A stretch of 64,000 nt of DNA from Paludibacteraceae bacterium (GTDB taxonomy: Bacteria; Bacteroidota; Bacteroidia; Bacteroidales; Paludibacteraceae): assembly GCA_024399495.1 (NCBI GenBank), contig JAKSNY010000008.1:39021-103020 (forward strand), given 5' to 3'. The notes beneath the pieces were generated by a model. It ran no database searches. It saw only the letters and a program-made list of their open reading frames with translations, and was not told the origin of the DNA. Position 1 is the stretch's first letter. Each line of letters begins with the position of its first letter. Both the position numbers and the translations under genes were made by a program. Shown here one piece after another: positions 39,183 through 48,637 of the stretch.

Positions 39183-39623
39183 ATGGAATGTGATGATATA
39201 AGGTATATGAGGTTGGCGTTAGATGAGGCTCAGAAGGCGTACAATGACGATGAGGTTCCCATCGGGGCAGTGATAACACTTGACGGACAGGTGATAGGGC
39301 GAGGACATAATCTTACCGAAAGGCTTGCTGATGTTACGGCTCATGCTGAGATTCAGGCTATTACAGCGGCTGCTGAGACACTTGGCTCTAAATATTTAGA
39401 GAGATGTACGGTTTATGTTACGGTAGAGCCTTGCGTAATGTGTGCAGGGGCTATGTATTGGGCAAAGATAGCAAGACTTGTATATGGAGCACCCGATGAT
39501 AAATACGGATACACCCATATAGCACCCGATGCCTTGCACCCCAAAACAACTGTAGAATGTGGCATACTTGCAGATGAGTGTGCTGAACTAATGAAGAAAT
39601 TTTTTAAAAATAAAAGAGATTAA
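39183..39623 (+). CDS. tadA: tRNA-adenosine deaminase (TadA-like nucleoside deaminase)
   Basis: 146 residues. HAEIQAI supplies a zinc-ligand His and the catalytic Glu, and PCVMCAGAMYWAKI the two Cys ligands of the cytidine-deaminase fold. TadA converts A34 to inosine in tRNA-Arg(ACG), although paralogs act on guanine or other bases. The C-terminal ECGILADECAELMKKFFKNKR is usual for TadA. Confidence 0.9.
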   Translation: MECDDIRYMRLALDEAQKAYNDDEVPIGAVITLDGQVIGRGHNLTERLADVTAHAEIQAITAAAETLGSKYLERCTVYVTVEPCVMCAGAMYWAKIARLVYGAPDDKYGYTHIAPDALHPKTTVECGILADECAELMKKFFKNKRD

Positions 39624-39628
39624 TAACT

Positions 39629-39668
39629 AATTTTTAACTTTCAATTTTCAACTTTCAACTTTCAATTA
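39629..39668. repeat. AACTTTCAATTTTCAACTTTC unit repeats before tyrS
   Basis: Four degenerate 9-10-bp units of the AACTTTCA type end 4 bp before the tyrS ATG. Similar units lie before 25567, 53826 and 56352. Confidence 0.8.
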
Positions 39669-39672
39669 TATA

Positions 39673-40962
39673 ATGGACTTTGTAGAAGAATTAAAATGGC
39701 GTGGAATGTTGCATAGTATGATGCCAGGCACGCAGGAACAGTTACAGAAAGAGATGACCGTTGCATATCTTGGCATTGACCCTACAGCGGACTCCCTACA
39801 TATAGGGCATCTTTGCGGAGTAATGATGTTACGTCATTTCCAACGTTGTGGACATAAACCAATCGCTCTTATAGGCGGTGCCACAGGTATGATAGGCGAC
39901 CCATCGGGTAAGAGCCTTGAGCGTAATTTGCTTGACGAGGCTACATTGAGGCACAATCAGGAGGCTATAAAGAAGCAACTTGAGCATTTCCTTGATTTTA
40001 ACAGCAATCAGCCTAATGCGGCAGAGATGGTTAATAACTATGATTGGACTAAAGATGTAACGTTTCTTGATTTTGCCCGTGAGATAGGCAAGCACATAAC
40101 CGTTAACTATATGATGGCAAAAGAGTCTGTGCAGAAACGTCTTAACGGTGAGGCTCGTGACGGTTTGTCATTTACAGAGTTTACGTATCAGCTTCTTCAG
40201 GGTTTTGACTTTATGACCCTTTATCAGACAAAAGGTTGCAGACTTCAGCTTGGAGGCTCAGACCAATGGGGAAATATCACTACAGGTACTGAACTTATCC
40301 GCCGTAAACTTGGCGGTGAGGCGTTTGCCCTTACTTGTCCGCTTATAACTAAGGCAGATGGCACTAAGTTTGGTAAGACAGAGAGTGGCAATGTATGGCT
40401 TGACCGCCGATACACATCGCCTTACAAGTTCTATCAGTTCTGGCTGAATGTGGCTGACGATGATGCGGAGCGTTATATAAAAATCTTTACATCACTCCCA
40501 AAAGAGGAGATAGATGCACTTATAGTGGAGCATCAGCAGGCACCTCATTTAAGAGTGCTTCAAAAGAGACTTGCAGAGGAGGTTACTGTTATGGTTCACT
40601 CACGTGAGGACTACGATAAGGCAGTGGAGGCATCGGGTATATTGTTTGGCAACGGTACTGCTGATTCCCTAAAGTCACTTGATGAGGAAACGCTGCTCGA
40701 TATTTTTGCGGGTGTGCCAAGTTTTGAATTCTCTGTAGCAGAGAATGAGGGGGCAAGGCTTGCAGACCTTATGGTTGATAAGACTCAGGTTTTCCCGTCA
40801 AAGGGTGAAATGAGAAAATTAGTGCAGAATAACGGATTCTCAGTAAATAAAGTTAAAATCACAGACCCCAATGCAGTGTTTGGCAGTGATATGCTCCTTG
40901 ATGGAAAATACCTGTTGGTACAGAAGGGTAAAAAGAACTATGTTCTGCTTATTGCAAAATAA
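39673..40962 (+). CDS. tyrS: Tyrosyl-tRNA synthetase
   Basis: 429 residues, class Ic. [16 protein letters not shown] contains the HIGH-type motif, and [14 protein letters not shown] is the KMSKS equivalent. [10 protein letters not shown] and the C-terminal S4 domain ([12 protein letters not shown]...) complete the family features. It charges tRNA-Tyr. tRNA-Met and tRNA-Gln follow in the same direction from a separate promoter. Confidence 0.97.
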   Translation: MDFVEELKWRGMLHSMMPGTQEQLQKEMTVAYLGIDPTADSLHIGHLCGVMMLRHFQRCGHKPIALIGGATGMIGDPSGKSLERNLLDEATLRHNQEAIKKQLEHFLDFNSNQPNAAEMVNNYDWTKDVTFLDFAREIGKHITVNYMMAKESVQKRLNGEARDGLSFTEFTYQLLQGFDFMTLYQTKGCRLQLGGSDQWGNITTGTELIRRKLGGEAFALTCPLITKADGTKFGKTESGNVWLDRRYTSPYKFYQFWLNVADDDAERYIKIFTSLPKEEIDALIVEHQQAPHLRVLQKRLAEEVTVMVHSREDYDKAVEASGILFGNGTADSLKSLDEETLLDIFAGVPSFEFSVAENEGARLADLMVDKTQVFPSKGEMRKLVQNNGFSVNKVKITDPNAVFGSDMLLDGKYLLVQKGKKNYVLLIAK

Positions 40963-40973
40963 TCTTAAAAAAA

Positions 40974-41005
40974 TTTGTAAGTAAAACAAATTTGTTGTAC
41001 TTTTG
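40974..41005 (+). promoter_or_regulatory. Promoter of the tRNA-Met/tRNA-Gln pair
   Basis: TTTG (40974-40977), 20 bases, TACTTTTG (40998-41005), 29 bp before tRNA-Met. Confidence 0.88.
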
Positions 41006-41034
41006 CACCGCTTTATTGGAAAGAGCAATATGAT

Positions 41035-41111
41035 GGGCTCATAGCTCAGTCGGTTAGAGCATCGGACTCATAACCCGCAGGTCCTTGGTTCAAGTCCAAG
41101 TGGGCCCACCA
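41035..41111 (+). tRNA. tRNA-Met (anticodon CAT)
   Basis: A 77-nt cloverleaf including an encoded CCA: acceptor GGGCTCA/TGGGCCC, D arm with AGTCGGTTA, anticodon loop CTCATAA, T arm CTTGGTTCAAGTCCAAG. Two end pairs of the anticodon stem are imperfect. Confidence 0.92.
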
Positions 41112-41115
41112 AGAT

Positions 41116-41187
41116 TGCCTTGTCGTATAACGGTTATTACATCAGATTTTGGTTCTGGCTATCTCTGTTCGATTCAGAGCAAGGCAA
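41116..41187 (+). tRNA. tRNA-Gln (anticodon TTG)
   Basis: A 72-nt cloverleaf: acceptor TGCCTTG/CAAGGCA, anticodon loop TTTTGGT, T arm with GTTCGATTC. It begins 4 bp after tRNA-Met. CCA is not encoded. Confidence 0.93.
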
Positions 41188-41188
41188 C

Positions 41189-41217
41189 AAAAAAGAGTGG
41201 TTCAACCACTCTTTTTT
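41189..41217 (+). terminator. Intrinsic terminator of the tRNA pair
   Basis: GAGTGG-TTCAA-CCACTC flanked by an A-run and a T-run: a perfect, nearly symmetric bidirectional terminator. Confidence 0.92.
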
Positions 41218-41223
41218 GTTTTA

Positions 41224-41455
41224 GCCTTGCTCTGAATCCTTCCCTTGTTTACGGGGAGTACCCCGAACCCCCTCGTGCTCCGCACGGTGCCCTTCGGGCT
41301 TTGCTCTTTTTTTATGGGGCATATCCCCAGACCCCTACGCTACGCGGGAGAGTGATTTTTCACTCTCCTCTTTATGTTGCCTTGCTCTAAAGAATCGAAC
41401 AGATATAAATCCTTTTTTTATGGGGCATATCCCCATGCCCCTACGCTACGCGATA
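41224..41455. repeat. Gap with inverted tRNA-Gln 3'-end fragments and GGGGCATATCCCC repeats
   Basis: 41224-41238 and 41376-41405 are reverse-complement copies of the tRNA-Gln 3' part (GCCTTGCTCTGAATC; a 30-base degenerate copy). Between and after them, two ATGGGGCATATCCCC...CCCCTACGCTACGCG units occur near 41313 and 41419, plus hairpins CGTG-CTCCG-CACG and GGAGAGTG-ATTTTT-CACTCTCC. No gene is seen between 41188 and 41560. Confidence 0.75.
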
Positions 41456-41560
41456 TGCTTTATCATTGTGTTGATAAAAAAAATTGGAATTTTTTAATAA
41501 AAATATACTTATTTGTAAAAAGTGTATTACCTTTGCGGAAATTTTTAGAAAGAGACTTCA

Positions 41561-42478
41561 ATGGTGATAGTAGAAGACTTGAGTTCTTTCAAGGCAGAAA
41601 GCGGATATGCCGCTGCCATAGGCTTTTTTGATGGGTTGCACATCGGGCATAAGGCTCTGATTGGCAAACTAAAGGAGGAAGCCTCTGCTCGTGGGCTAAA
41701 AACGCTGATTGTTACATTTGCACAGCATCCACGTGAGCTTATGCATGCAAGTTATGTGCCTAAATTACTTACTACTAAACAAGAGCGTATTGCACTATTA
41801 GAACAGGAGGGCATTGATATTTGTTATGTCATTAAGAAGAGCGATGTTTTCTCAATGACAAGTGCCTATTTCCTTAAAAGTGTGCTTGCCGCCAAACTTA
41901 ATGTCAAATATTTATTGGTTGGTTATGACCACCATTTCGGGTGTGACAGAGAGAAGGGATATGATTATTACAAGATGTGTGGTGCGGATTGCGGTGTGGA
42001 GGTGGAGCAGTTTGGTGCAGTGTCTGTTGCTGATAATCATTTAAGTTCATCTACAATACGCCATTTGCTTGAAGATGGCAAAATAGATAAAGTAAATAAA
42101 TATTTAGGCTATAATTACTCGATAGGTGGTACTGTGATTCATGGCAGAAACATAGGAAAAACCATCGGATTCCCTACTGCAAATGTGGCAATAAACGATG
42201 TACGCAAGCTTGTGCCTAAAGAGGGTGTTTATTCAGTAAAAGTAACTTTAGATGGTGAAAAAAAATCATATAAGGGGGTTTTGAATATAGGTGTGCGTCC
42301 CACATTTATTGATTTGGGCTCAATAAAGACAATTGAGGTGCATCTTCTTAAATTTGAGGGGGATATCTATCAAAAGAGAATCTATATTGAGTTTGTTAAG
42401 TTCTTACGTGAGGAAGAAAAATTTGACAGTCCGCAATTGCTTGCACGTCAGATAGAGAAGGATTGTAAAGAGTCTTAA
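41561..42478 (+). CDS. ribF: Bifunctional riboflavin kinase/FAD synthetase
   Basis: 305 residues. The N-terminal nucleotidyltransferase domain has FFDGLHIGHKALIG, the HxGH-type motif that makes FAD from FMN and ATP. The C-terminal riboflavin kinase domain has GKTIGFPTANVAIND. Its promoter has TACCTTTG at 41528-41535. The 3' end overlaps the convergent ClC gene by 4 bp. Confidence 0.96.
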   Translation: MVIVEDLSSFKAESGYAAAIGFFDGLHIGHKALIGKLKEEASARGLKTLIVTFAQHPRELMHASYVPKLLTTKQERIALLEQEGIDICYVIKKSDVFSMTSAYFLKSVLAAKLNVKYLLVGYDHHFGCDREKGYDYYKMCGADCGVEVEQFGAVSVADNHLSSSTIRHLLEDGKIDKVNKYLGYNYSIGGTVIHGRNIGKTIGFPTANVAINDVRKLVPKEGVYSVKVTLDGEKKSYKGVLNIGVRPTFIDLGSIKTIEVHLLKFEGDIYQKRIYIEFVKFLREEEKFDSPQLLARQIEKDCKES

Positions 42479-44247
42479 TCTGCGGACAGTTCCACAAGCA
42501 CTTCCCTGTATGCGTTAAATATCTTTGATTTGGAGACATATCCAATGTATTTGTCTCCGTCCAATACAGGCAGATTCCATGCCCTTGAATCCTCAAACTT
42601 ACGCATTACAGACTCCATTGAATCATTTATATAGATTTTTGCAGGGGGCGAAACCATAAGTTTGCGTACCGTGAACCTGTTGTAAAGTTCTGGTCTAAAC
42701 ATAATGTTACGCACCTCTTCCAGCGTTATTACGCCTACAAAATCCCCTTTGTCATTAACCACAGGGAATATATTACGACTTGATTGTGAAATCAGTTTAA
42801 TCAAATCCCCGAACATGGCTTCAGGTTTTATGGTTTGAATATCGGATTCTATTAAATCTTCTGTTTTTAAGAATCCTAATACCGCTTTGTCTTTATTGTG
42901 TGTCATAAGCTCACCTTTTTTTGCCAATCGCATTGCGTAAAGGCTATGAGGCTCAAACACAATAATTGTGCAGTATGACACCACGCTTACTATCATCAGC
43001 GGAATAAACAGTGAATAGCCGCCAGATAACTCAGCAATGAGGAATATACCTGTTAGAGGGGCGTGCATTACACCCGACATCAATCCAGCCATACCGGCAA
43101 GAGCAAAGTTCTGTAAAGGGACATTGACCCCTAATAAATGTAGTACTGTGGCGGTAATAAAACCTGTAAAGCAGCCTACAAACAAAGATGGTGCAAATAT
43201 ACCGCCGCAGCCTCCTCCTGCATTGGTTGCCGCAGAAGCGAATATCTTGAACAACACAATCATAAGCAAATACGCAATAAACCAGAAAGTGCTGCCTTTT
43301 AATCCGTAGAACAGACTTTTTTCAAAAACCATAGAGGAATCCACATTCAATAATGCCGATATTGACTCATATCCCTCACCATACAGTGGCGGGAACAGGA
43401 ATATAAGACTGCTAAGCACAACCGAACCTACGGCAAACTTAATCCATTTATTTGAAATTTTACCAAATAAGCCCTCAATCCAATTCATTCCTCTTGTAAA
43501 ATAGAGCGACATAAAACCACATATTACACCCAGTAGAAGATAGTATGGTATGCGTTGTAGGGCAAATGTTTCACCTTGCATCTGAAACAGGACAGCGTCG
43601 CCTTGCAGAAAATAGGCTAAAGAGGTTGCTGTGATTGATGATATAAGCAATGGTATTACAGAGGTGAATGTCATATCCAGCATAAGTACCTCAAGAGTGA
43701 ACACAATTCCCGCTATCGGGGCTTTGAAAATACCACCAATGGCACCTGCCGCACCACAGCCCACCATAAGCATCAAAGTCTTTTGGTCAAGTTTGAAAAA
43801 TCTTCCCAAATTAGACCCGATGGCGGAGCCGGTAAGAACTACAGGAGCCTCTGCACCTACAGAACCGCCGAACCCTATTGTAACGGAACTTGCCACAAGT
43901 GAAGTCCACGTATTGTGTGGCTTGATTATGCTTTTTCGTTGGGATATTGCAAATAGAATCTTTGTAACGCCATGACTTATATCATCTTTCACTACGAATG
44001 TCACAAATAGCAGAGCCAAAAGGATACCTATTGCAGGATATATAAGATACAGGTACTGTTCTTCATAAAAGTTAAAGTTAAGAGTTAAAATGTGCTGGAT
44101 AAGATATATAAGCCACTTTAACGCGCAAGCGGCAAGAGAGGTGAATATACCAACAAAGAAACTCAAAACTAGTATAAATCTATTGTTTGGAATGTTTTTC
44201 TCCCGCCAACGCAATAAATCGCCATACCAATCCACTTTTCTTTTCAT
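42475..44247 (-). CDS. ClC-family chloride channel/antiporter with CBS domains
   Basis: 590 residues. Ten or more membrane segments fill residues 25-430. GSVGAEAPVVLTG contains the gating Glu region, and GGIFAPSLFVG is the second anion-binding motif. Two CBS domains (about residues 455-580) should sense adenosine nucleotides. Whether it works as a channel or an H+/Cl- exchanger is not decided by the sequence. It overlaps the next gene by 4 bp (ATGA), so they are co-translated. Confidence 0.92.
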   Translation of the reverse strand: MKRKVDWYGDLLRWREKNIPNNRFILVLSFFVGIFTSLAACALKWLIYLIQHILTLNFNFYEEQYLYLIYPAIGILLALLFVTFVVKDDISHGVTKILFAISQRKSIIKPHNTWTSLVASSVTIGFGGSVGAEAPVVLTGSAIGSNLGRFFKLDQKTLMLMVGCGAAGAIGGIFKAPIAGIVFTLEVLMLDMTFTSVIPLLISSITATSLAYFLQGDAVLFQMQGETFALQRIPYYLLLGVICGFMSLYFTRGMNWIEGLFGKISNKWIKFAVGSVVLSSLIFLFPPLYGEGYESISALLNVDSSMVFEKSLFYGLKGSTFWFIAYLLMIVLFKIFASAATNAGGGCGGIFAPSLFVGCFTGFITATVLHLLGVNVPLQNFALAGMAGLMSGVMHAPLTGIFLIAELSGGYSLFIPLMIVSVVSYCTIIVFEPHSLYAMRLAKKGELMTHNKDKAVLGFLKTEDLIESDIQTIKPEAMFGDLIKLISQSSRNIFPVVNDKGDFVGVITLEEVRNIMFRPELYNRFTVRKLMVSPPAKIYINDSMESVMRKFEDSRAWNLPVLDGDKYIGYVSKSKIFNAYREVLVELSAD

Positions 44248-45644
44248 AAGCCTCTGCCGGTAAAAATAATTTTAATTGTATAAATCATTATTTTAACATC
44301 TAAAAGCATTGATGCATTTTCAATATAAAGTATATCGTAGGCACTTCTGTCAATCATTTGCGCTACAGATGTGGCATACCCATATTTTACCATACCCCAT
44401 GAGGTGATGCCAGGCTTAACATTATGCAATATATAATAATATGGAGCCACTCTTACAATCTGCTCAATATAGAATTTGCGTTCAGGTCTTGGCCCTACAA
44501 GAGACATATCACCTTTTAAAACATTGTAAAATTGTGGAATCTCATCTAAACGGTATTTTCTAAGAAAAGCACCTGATTTTGTAACTCTTGAATCATTTTC
44601 ATTAGATAACATTGGTCCGTTATCCTCAGCATCAAGTACCATAGAACGGAATTTGTAAATTATAAATGACTTTCCATGCAACCCGATGCGTTCTTGCTTG
44701 AATATAGGCTTTTTGCCTATTATTATAAACAACATTATGTATACAGGAATCAACAAAATCATTGCCAATAATGAAATAGTTACGTCAACAATTCTTTTTA
44801 TGTTAATTTCGCAGGCATTCATTTTATTAGCAGACAAATCAACCATCGGAATTCCATACAAGGTATCAAGTTTGACTCCACCTGTAATAAACTGATATTT
44901 GCTTGGAATAAATTTTACTTTTACATTTCTTCCACCCAGTTCCCCTAATATGGAATAAATTTTTGATTCATTGATTTCGTCATTAGCGACAATAATCTCC
45001 TCAATAGATAACTTATCAATAATATCTGTTATATCAGCTATGTTTCCCAATATCATATTATCGGGAACATGTTTTTTACAAATTGTGGAATCGTCAATAA
45101 AACCCCTCACCAAAAATCCTGTAGATTTAGGGGTGTGCTCTAAATCATAGAATAGTTTGGCGGCATTTTGTCCCGTACCGATAATCAGAGTGTTAAAACC
45201 AATGTTTCCTTCTCTGATTTTAGATATGGAATTGGCTGTTATAATAGTTCGGACAGTGTAAGTAAGTATAAAATGCACCCAAATAAGCGACAAATAAGAC
45301 ATATAATAACCATTGTAGTCGTTTACGTTATCATCAATAAGAATTATAAAGAACAGAATGGTTGAGCCTATAATGGTACATATAAGAGTGGAAAATAACT
45401 CAGAAAGCCTTGACTTGAACCAAATCTCACCATAATAGCCGGATATCCAATATATTACAAGCCAAAAGAAAGGAATAATCGGATATACCATTTTGGCATT
45501 GTACTCGGGCAACAGAAACATGTAATCAAACTCAACAGTACCAAGGTGAATCATAGTCCTGATACTATTCAGTATAGCCCAAGCCACTAATGCGGTCATT
45601 GCATCTGCCACGATATACTTATACAGTTGACTTTTGTCTTTCAC
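44244..45644 (-). CDS. Undecaprenyl-phosphate sugar phosphotransferase (WcaJ-like)
   Basis: 466 residues. Four to five N-terminal membrane helices precede a Rossmann-like CoA-binding fold (about 145-250, with LIIGTGQNA), followed by a further helix and the bacterial sugar transferase domain. The catalytic region reads KQERIGLHGKSFIIYKFRSM, YRLDEIPQFYNVLKGDMSLVGPRPE. It starts a lipid-linked glycan by moving sugar-1-phosphate to undecaprenyl phosphate. No other capsule genes are adjacent. tsaC is upstream with a 3-bp gap. Confidence 0.92.
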   Translation of the reverse strand: MKDKSQLYKYIVADAMTALVAWAILNSIRTMIHLGTVEFDYMFLLPEYNAKMVYPIIPFFWLVIYWISGYYGEIWFKSRLSELFSTLICTIIGSTILFFIILIDDNVNDYNGYYMSYLSLIWVHFILTYTVRTIITANSISKIREGNIGFNTLIIGTGQNAAKLFYDLEHTPKSTGFLVRGFIDDSTICKKHVPDNMILGNIADITDIIDKLSIEEIIVANDEINESKIYSILGELGGRNVKVKFIPSKYQFITGGVKLDTLYGIPMVDLSANKMNACEINIKRIVDVTISLLAMILLIPVYIMLFIIIGKKPIFKQERIGLHGKSFIIYKFRSMVLDAEDNGPMLSNENDSRVTKSGAFLRKYRLDEIPQFYNVLKGDMSLVGPRPERKFYIEQIVRVAPYYYILHNVKPGITSWGMVKYGYATSVAQMIDRSAYDILYIENASMLLDVKIMIYTIKIIFTGRGL

Positions 45645-45647
45645 AGA

Positions 45648-46232
45648 TTATTTTCTTAAAAGTGCAAAGGTACCGTTTTTTTCTAACTTAATAATGCTTG
45701 AAGGCTGTTTTTTTTCAGTATTGTCCTGCCCGTAGCCCACAATGTAATCCACCGCACCCTTGATTTGCTCTGAAATTTCAGAGAAACAAGCCGCTGCAGG
45801 CTCTCCGCTTATGTTTGCTGATGTAGATACAATAGGTTTTCCGAATGCTCCGCACAGATATTTTGAGAACTTTTCCGCCGTAACCCTGATGCCTATACTG
45901 CCGTCAGAGGCAATAAGGTTGGGTGCAAGCCCTTTTGCATCGGGGTAAATTATGGTCATAGGCTTTTCAGAGAGTTCAGTAAGGTCGTATGCAATATCGG
46001 GTATTTGGTTTACATATAACGAGACTTTTGCCATAGAATCACACAGTACAAGCATAGATTTGCTATCCTCTCTATGCTTAATGGCGTATATCTTAGCCAC
46101 ACTATCGCTGTTAGTTGCATCACAGCCTATTCCCCAAACAGTGTCGGTAGGGTAAAGAATAATCCCACCCTTACGCAGTATTTCAACAGCCTTTTTTACT
46201 TCCGCTATCAATATTTCATCATTATTTGCCAT
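45648..46232 (-). CDS. tsaC: L-threonylcarbamoyladenylate synthase
   Basis: 194 residues. ILYPTDTVWGIGCDATN is the Sua5/YciO/YrdC signature, and TSANISGEPA follows. It makes threonylcarbamoyl-AMP from threonine, bicarbonate and ATP for t6A in tRNA. The Sua5 C-terminal extension is absent, so it is the short TsaC form. Confidence 0.93.
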   Translation of the reverse strand: MANNDEILIAEVKKAVEILRKGGIILYPTDTVWGIGCDATNSDSVAKIYAIKHREDSKSMLVLCDSMAKVSLYVNQIPDIAYDLTELSEKPMTIIYPDAKGLAPNLIASDGSIGIRVTAEKFSKYLCGAFGKPIVSTSANISGEPAAACFSEISEQIKGAVDYIVGYGQDNTEKKQPSSIIKLEKNGTFALLRK

Positions 46233-46272
46233 AATTTAAATAATTCTTTATAACTTTGCAAAGATACAAAAT

Positions 46273-46304
46273 TAGGGACAAGGGACAAGGGGCAAGGGAC
46301 AAGT
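46273..46304. repeat. GGGACAA unit repeats before recJ
   Basis: Four tandem 7-8-bp units (GGGACAA, one GGGGCAA) lie 21 bp before the recJ start codon. Confidence 0.8.
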
Positions 46305-46324
46305 TTTTATATATTTTTTAGATT

Positions 46325-48043
46325 ATGGAAAGTAAGTGGATAATAAATAATCTTTCAGAAGAAGACGAGCGTTGTAAAGATAATTTAGTGGAGCAACTTA
46401 AAATCAGCCCCACACTTTGCCGTTTGCTTGTTCAGCGTGGAATAAAGACAATGGATGATGCCAGCAGGTTCTTTCATCCGCAGTTAAGCCATATACATGA
46501 CCCATTCCTTATGAACGATATGGATAAGGCTGTGGAGCGTATTAACCGTGCATTAGGTAAAAAGGAGAAGATTCTTATTTATGGAGACTACGATGTTGAC
46601 GGCACTACGGCTGTGGCTCTTGTCTATAAATTCCTACAGCAGTTCTATTCAAGCATAGATTTCTATATACCAGACCGTTACGATGAGGGTTACGGCATCT
46701 CATATAAAGGTATAGATTATGCCTCAGAGAACGGCTTTTCACTTATTATAGTTTTGGATTGTGGCATAAAGGCTGTAGAAAAGGTAAAATATGCCACCCA
46801 GCGTAATGTGGATATTATTATTTGTGACCATCATAACCCCGATGATGTGCTTCCTGCCGCAGTTGCTGTATTAGACCCTAAAAGAGTTGATTCCACATAC
46901 CCATACGCACACTTATCTGGTTGCGGAGTTGGGTTCAAGCTTATGCAGGCTTTTGCCATCAGCAATCATATTCCGTTTGAGAAACTTATACCTCTTATGG
47001 ATTTGCTTGCAGTCAGCATAGCGTCAGATATAGTGCCTATCACTGGGGAGAATAGGGTGCTTATGCTGTTTGGACTAAAGCAGTTGAATGCCAACCCGTG
47101 CATAGGCTTGCAGGGTATAATAGACGTATGCGGGCTTAGAGGCAGAGAGGTTACGGTAAGCGATATAGTATTTAAAATAGGACCAAGAATCAATGCATCG
47201 GGTCGTATGCACTCTGCAGGAGAGGCTGTGGAATTGCTCATAACCAAGGATTTACATTTTGCAAAAGAGCGTAGTGGCTGTATAGATAAATACAATCAGG
47301 AGCGTAAGGATTTGGATAAGATGACCACCGATGACGCACTTGACAGTATCAATGATGATGCAGAGTTCAAAAACCGCAATTCAATAGTGGTGTATAACCC
47401 TAAATGGAGTAAGGGTGTTATTGGTATAGTTGCCTCACGTCTTAGTGAGAAATTCTATCGTCCGTCAGTGGTGCTGACACTGTCTAACGGTTTTGCTACA
47501 GGCTCGGCACGTTCTGTAAGTGGTTTTGATATATATAAGGCTATAGACTCATGCCGTGATTTGCTTGAGAATTTCGGCGGTCATATATACGCTGCGGGTC
47601 TTACTATGAAAGAGGAGAATGTGGCAGAGTTCCAACGCCGTTTTGATGAGTATGTAACCGCCAATATTACAGATGAGCAGAAGACACCACAGATAGATGT
47701 TGATGCCACAATACATTTTTCAGAGATTACACCTAAATTTTTTAACATACTTCAGAAATTCGCTCCTTTCGGACCTGATAACATGAAGCCTGTTTTTGTA
47801 ACACACAATGTGGTTGACTTTGGTACCAGCCGTCTTGTAGGCAAAGAGTTGGAACACCTTAAACTTGAACTAACAGAGCCTGACAGTGAGAGTGTTATGA
47901 ACGGTATTGCATTTGGTATGGGAGAGCAGTTTAATGACCACATCAAGGGACTGAAGCCTGTAAGTATTTGCTACACCATAGAGGAGAATAACTTTAATGG
48001 CAACAAATCCATACAACTTATGGTAAAGGACATTAAGATTTAG
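46325..48043 (+). CDS. recJ: Single-stranded-DNA-specific exonuclease RecJ
   Basis: 572 residues. The DHH phosphoesterase motifs are present: IYGDYDVDGTTA, VLDCGIKA, IICDHHNPDD (the DHH motif) and the DHHA1 part with SGRMHSAGEAVELL. A C-terminal OB-like segment follows. RecJ degrades single strands 5' to 3' in recombination and mismatch repair. It overlaps the convergent pnuC-type gene by 11 bp. Confidence 0.95.
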   Translation: MESKWIINNLSEEDERCKDNLVEQLKISPTLCRLLVQRGIKTMDDASRFFHPQLSHIHDPFLMNDMDKAVERINRALGKKEKILIYGDYDVDGTTAVALVYKFLQQFYSSIDFYIPDRYDEGYGISYKGIDYASENGFSLIIVLDCGIKAVEKVKYATQRNVDIIICDHHNPDDVLPAAVAVLDPKRVDSTYPYAHLSGCGVGFKLMQAFAISNHIPFEKLIPLMDLLAVSIASDIVPITGENRVLMLFGLKQLNANPCIGLQGIIDVCGLRGREVTVSDIVFKIGPRINASGRMHSAGEAVELLITKDLHFAKERSGCIDKYNQERKDLDKMTTDDALDSINDDAEFKNRNSIVVYNPKWSKGVIGIVASRLSEKFYRPSVVLTLSNGFATGSARSVSGFDIYKAIDSCRDLLENFGGHIYAAGLTMKEENVAEFQRRFDEYVTANITDEQKTPQIDVDATIHFSEITPKFFNILQKFAPFGPDNMKPVFVTHNVVDFGTSRLVGKELEHLKLELTEPDSESVMNGIAFGMGEQFNDHIKGLKPVSICYTIEENNFNGNKSIQLMVKDIKI

Positions 48044-48626
48044 GCTCCTTTGCCATTCTGCACCACTCCCTGTATCCTGCTATTGCAAGTACAGAGTATA
48101 ACATGTATAGAGATGCAGTAACGGGTATATCCTTGTAGATATACAGACCTACTGTAACCAAATCCACCACAAGCCATACAAGCCATTGCTCTGTGTATTT
48201 ACGTGATAACATCCACAATGCCACAATGGAGAGTGCTGTAGTGAAACTGTCACAGATAGGAACTGTGCTGTTTGTAAAGTTTACTAACAACAGGTAAATT
48301 GCAAGATGTATGGCAGCGTAGGAGGCAATGATACATGGAATCAGTTTCTTATCATTCTTCATAATGGAGTGCGGGTGAGCAGTGCCTTTTGTTTTTGATT
48401 TTGAAGGAGCGTGATAAAGCCAACAGATAAGTCCGTATATTCCTGCAAAAATATAATACACATTTATTGCGGCATCGGCGTAAAGGCCTTTGTCATAGTA
48501 AAGCGTTCCCTGAACTATAGGCATAAGAATGCCTACAATCCACATCCATACATTAACCTTATACTCAAGCCAGATATATAGGAGACCTAAAATAACTCCT
48601 GCTATCTGTAGTATCATTGTTTCCAT
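48033..48626 (-). CDS. pnuT: PnuC-family transporter, probable thiamine transporter PnuT
   Basis: 197 residues with about seven membrane segments. The PnuC signature appears in IYGLICWLYH and in the paired helices with WLVWLVVDLVTVGLYIYKDI. PnuC proteins facilitate uptake of nicotinamide riboside or, in the PnuT branch, thiamine. Here the operon begins with a TPP riboswitch, so thiamine is the likely substrate. It follows the TonB receptor gene after 11 bp. Confidence 0.85.
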   Translation of the reverse strand: METMILQIAGVILGLLYIWLEYKVNVWMWIVGILMPIVQGTLYYDKGLYADAAINVYYIFAGIYGLICWLYHAPSKSKTKGTAHPHSIMKNDKKLIPCIIASYAAIHLAIYLLLVNFTNSTVPICDSFTTALSIVALWMLSRKYTEQWLVWLVVDLVTVGLYIYKDIPVTASLYMLYSVLAIAGYREWCRMAKEPKS

Positions 48627-48637
48627 ATAGAGTAAAA

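Noticed and set aside
41085-41390. 101-codon plus-strand frame downstream of tRNA-Met
   Set aside because: It runs through tRNA-Gln, a terminator and hairpin repeats; not a gene.
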